Shown here one piece after another: positions 6,659 through 7,483 of a stretch of DNA of 7,483 nucleotides. The stretch comes from JAWLCA01 sp050485905. GTDB lineage: Bacteria > Pseudomonadota > Alphaproteobacteria > Rhodobacterales > Rhodobacteraceae. The stretch covers positions 1-7,483 of the forward strand of contig JBJHCH010000146.1 in NCBI GenBank assembly GCA_050485905.1. The letters are read 5' to 3'. The notes under the pieces were generated by a model, which saw only the letters and a program-made list of their open reading frames with translations, searched no databases and was not told the DNA's origin. The translations under genes and the position numbers were made by a program. Within the stretch, counting starts at the first letter, position 1. Each line of letters begins with the position of its first letter.

Positions 6659-7207
6659 TCAGGCCAGTGTCTTCAGATAGGTCCAGGTCGGCACCGTCGC
6701 CGCGCGGGCAACGCTGTAGGCCTCGGCATCGCCCAGATACTGAAAGCCAGCGTTTGTCAGCACCCGAGCCGAGCCGGGATTGTCCTGAAAGACCTGCGCG
6801 AACATCGTCTTGCTGCCTAGCGGGTTGGCCGCGACGACCGCCCAGACCGCCTCGGATGCGAAGCCCGCATTCCAAAGCGCCGGTGCGACCCAGTAGCTGA
6901 TCTCGGCCTGATCCCGATCCAGCGGCGTCAGCGACACGATGCCCAGCACCTCCGACGACCCCGCCTCGGTCCCGTCCAGCGCCCAGACAGCGCGCCGCCC
7001 GGCGCCGGAAAGCGCCCGGTCCACGAAGGCCTCGGCCGCGCCGGGGGGATAGGGATGCGGGATCGAGGTCGTCTGCTCCGCCACACGCCGATCCGAGGCA
7101 TAGAGCGCGATAGGGCCGGCGTCCGAGCGCCGCAGCGGTCGGAGCACCATGCGCGCCGTCCGCAGCACGGGCAGATCCGCAATCATCGGCTCTGGCAGGG
7201 TGTTCAT
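6659..7207 (-). CDS. GNAT-family N-acetyltransferase (RimJ/RimL-like)
   Basis: 182 aa from the ATG at 7207, chosen because GAGGAGGG lies five bases upstream. Extending to the next in-frame ATG (7357) would run through the rpmA terminator. The fold order fits the RimJ/RimL (Acetyltransf_3) subgroup: an N-terminal strand TARMVLRPLRRSDAGPIALYASD (17-39), the loop PHPYPPGAAEAFVDRAL (50-66), then GIVSLTPLDRDQAEISYWVAPALWNAGFASEAVWAVV (89-125). The last part includes the acetyl-CoA-binding turn (W-NAGFASEA); the usual Q/RxxGxG/A is reduced to N-A-G-F-A. The final block QDNPGSARVLTNAGFQYLGD (141-160) is the typical N..S..VL...GF. The substrate cannot be told from sequence; RimJ/RimL relatives acetylate ribosomal protein N-termini, but many paralogues act on small molecules. 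It sits between rpmA and obgE, as GNAT genes do in many Rhodobacterales. Confidence 0.9.
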   Translation of the reverse strand: MNTLPEPMIADLPVLRTARMVLRPLRRSDAGPIALYASDRRVAEQTTSIPHPYPPGAAEAFVDRALSGAGRRAVWALDGTEAGSSEVLGIVSLTPLDRDQAEISYWVAPALWNAGFASEAVWAVVAANPLGSKTMFAQVFQDNPGSARVLTNAGFQYLGDAEAYSVARAATVPTWTYLKTLA

Positions 7208-7232
7208 GCCTTCCCTCCTCTGAAGCGCATGC

Positions 7233-7251
7233 GTGCCAGTCTTGCTGACAC
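7233..7251 (-). promoter_or_regulatory. Imperfect inverted repeat in the leader of the GNAT gene
   Basis: GTGCCAG (7233-7239) and CTGACAC (7245-7251) are complementary at six of seven positions (the other a G-T or A-C pair, depending on strand) around a five-base spacer. It lies 25-44 bases before the GNAT start. It could form a leader stem or be a binding site; the evidence is only the symmetry. Confidence 0.3.
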
Positions 7252-7274
7252 GGAAATTGTGTATCGCGCGTTCC

Positions 7275-7289
7275 TGCAACAAGGTTGCA
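7275..7289. promoter_or_regulatory. Inverted repeat TGCAAC-AAG-GTTGCA in the putative promoter region of the GNAT-obgE-proBA operon
   Basis: Perfect six-base arms (7275-7280 and 7284-7289) with a three-base spacer sit between the rpmA terminator and the GNAT start, in the only obvious promoter space for the GNAT-obgE-proB-proA block. On the minus strand TTGCAA and TTGTTG here could serve as -35 elements, with GATACA/CAATTT about 17-19 bases on as poor -10 candidates. The symmetry suggests a dimeric regulator or a small stem; no regulator can be named. Confidence 0.3.
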
Positions 7290-7318
7290 AACGGCGACGT
7301 GACCGCTGGCAAATGAAA

Positions 7319-7347
7319 CGGGGGACCGGCTCTTTGCCGATCCCCCG
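7319..7347 (-). terminator. Intrinsic terminator of the rplU-rpmA-type operon
   Basis: On the minus strand, CGGGGGATCGGC pairs with GCCGGTCCCCCG over 12 positions (one T-G pair) around an AAAGA loop, followed by TTTCATTT. It lies 25 bases after the rpmA stop. The stem, loop size and T-rich tail are what an intrinsic terminator needs. It separates the ribosomal protein operon from the GNAT gene, so the latter needs its own promoter. Confidence 0.85.
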
Positions 7348-7372
7348 ATACATGCATTCGGTAAAGGTCGGC

Positions 7373-7483
7373 TTACTCGGCGGCCTCCGTCACCGGAGTT
7401 ACCGAAATGAAGGTGCGGCCCTTGAGCCCCGTGTGGAACATCACGCGGCCCTCGCGCAGGGCAAAGAGCGTGTGGTCGCGGCC
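7373..7483 (-). CDS. rpmA: 50S ribosomal protein L27 (C-terminal 36 residues; gene runs off the right edge)
   Basis: Translating the minus strand from the last base of the window gives GRDHTLFALREGRVMFHTG followed by LKGRTFISVTPVTEAAE and a TAA stop at 7373-7375. This is the C-terminal part of L27, a 50S protein near the peptidyl transferase centre: DHTLFAL.EG.V.F is the conserved core strand pair, and the Ala/Glu-rich end is usual for alphaproteobacteria. The N-terminal part (including the flexible tail that reaches the P site) lies outside the window. Its neighbour upstream is expected to be rplU (L21), the standard partner; not visible here. The downstream terminator at 7319-7347 confirms it as the last gene of its operon. 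Confidence 0.93.
   Translation of the reverse strand, partial: GRDHTLFALREGRVMFHTGLKGRTFISVTPVTEAAE

Noticed and set aside
5641..6900. A 419-codon open frame on the plus strand across obgE and part of the GNAT gene
   Set aside because: Antisense shadow of obgE; low-complexity product, no ribosome binding site, no recognisable domain.
7208..7357. 50-residue N-terminal extension of the GNAT protein from an upstream ATG
   Set aside because: The extension would be translated from inside the rpmA terminator, has no family similarity, and the internal ATG at 7207 has an excellent ribosome binding site.

Overview
The right two thirds of this window (about 2566-7483) is typical high-GC alphaproteobacterial chromosome, most like Rhodobacterales (Rhodobacteraceae). 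Evidence for this is the gene order rpmA - GNAT acetyltransferase - obgE - proB - proA on the minus strand, the full-length well-conserved products, and a YbjN-domain protein of the kind found in that group. The taxonomic call is by recognition only, with no database search.

Layout, left to right. (1) 1-924 is a mosaic: a secreted DUF1080/concanavalin-like N-terminus runs in frame into a 58-residue piece of a pyruvate/acetoin dehydrogenase E1-alpha subunit. The coding sense then moves to another frame, encoding a Gly/Ala-rich repeat protein. This is most simply an assembly chimera at a contig edge. (2) 921-1950 holds a phage-structural-like 120-aa protein and a three-helix membrane protein on the plus strand. 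(3) 1952-2107 holds a 51-aa proline-bracketed protein on the minus strand, convergent with the membrane protein. (4) 2108-2565 has no convincing gene and marks the accessory/core boundary. (5) 2566-3069 is the YbjN-domain gene. (6) 3114-3143 is a strong hairpin between two convergent genes. (7) 3162-6588 carries proA, proB and obgE on the minus strand, tightly packed. (8) 6634-6658 is a hairpin touching the stop codon of the GNAT gene (6659-7207). (9) 7319-7347 is a clear intrinsic terminator for the ribosomal protein operon whose last gene, rpmA, enters from the right edge.

How the genes work together: ProB and ProA catalyse the first two dedicated steps of proline synthesis (glutamate to glutamate-5-semialdehyde). 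ObgE is a ribosome-associated GTPase, next to the ribosomal protein gene rpmA as in many bacteria. proB overlaps the end of obgE, and the Glu-rich tail of ObgE doubles as the proB ribosome binding site, so the two should be translationally coupled. The left part looks like accessory or phage-derived DNA beside this core block. I see no convincing new defence or mobile system. The most unusual items are the mosaic first ORF, the repeat protein, and the small TPPPPKP-bracketed protein.
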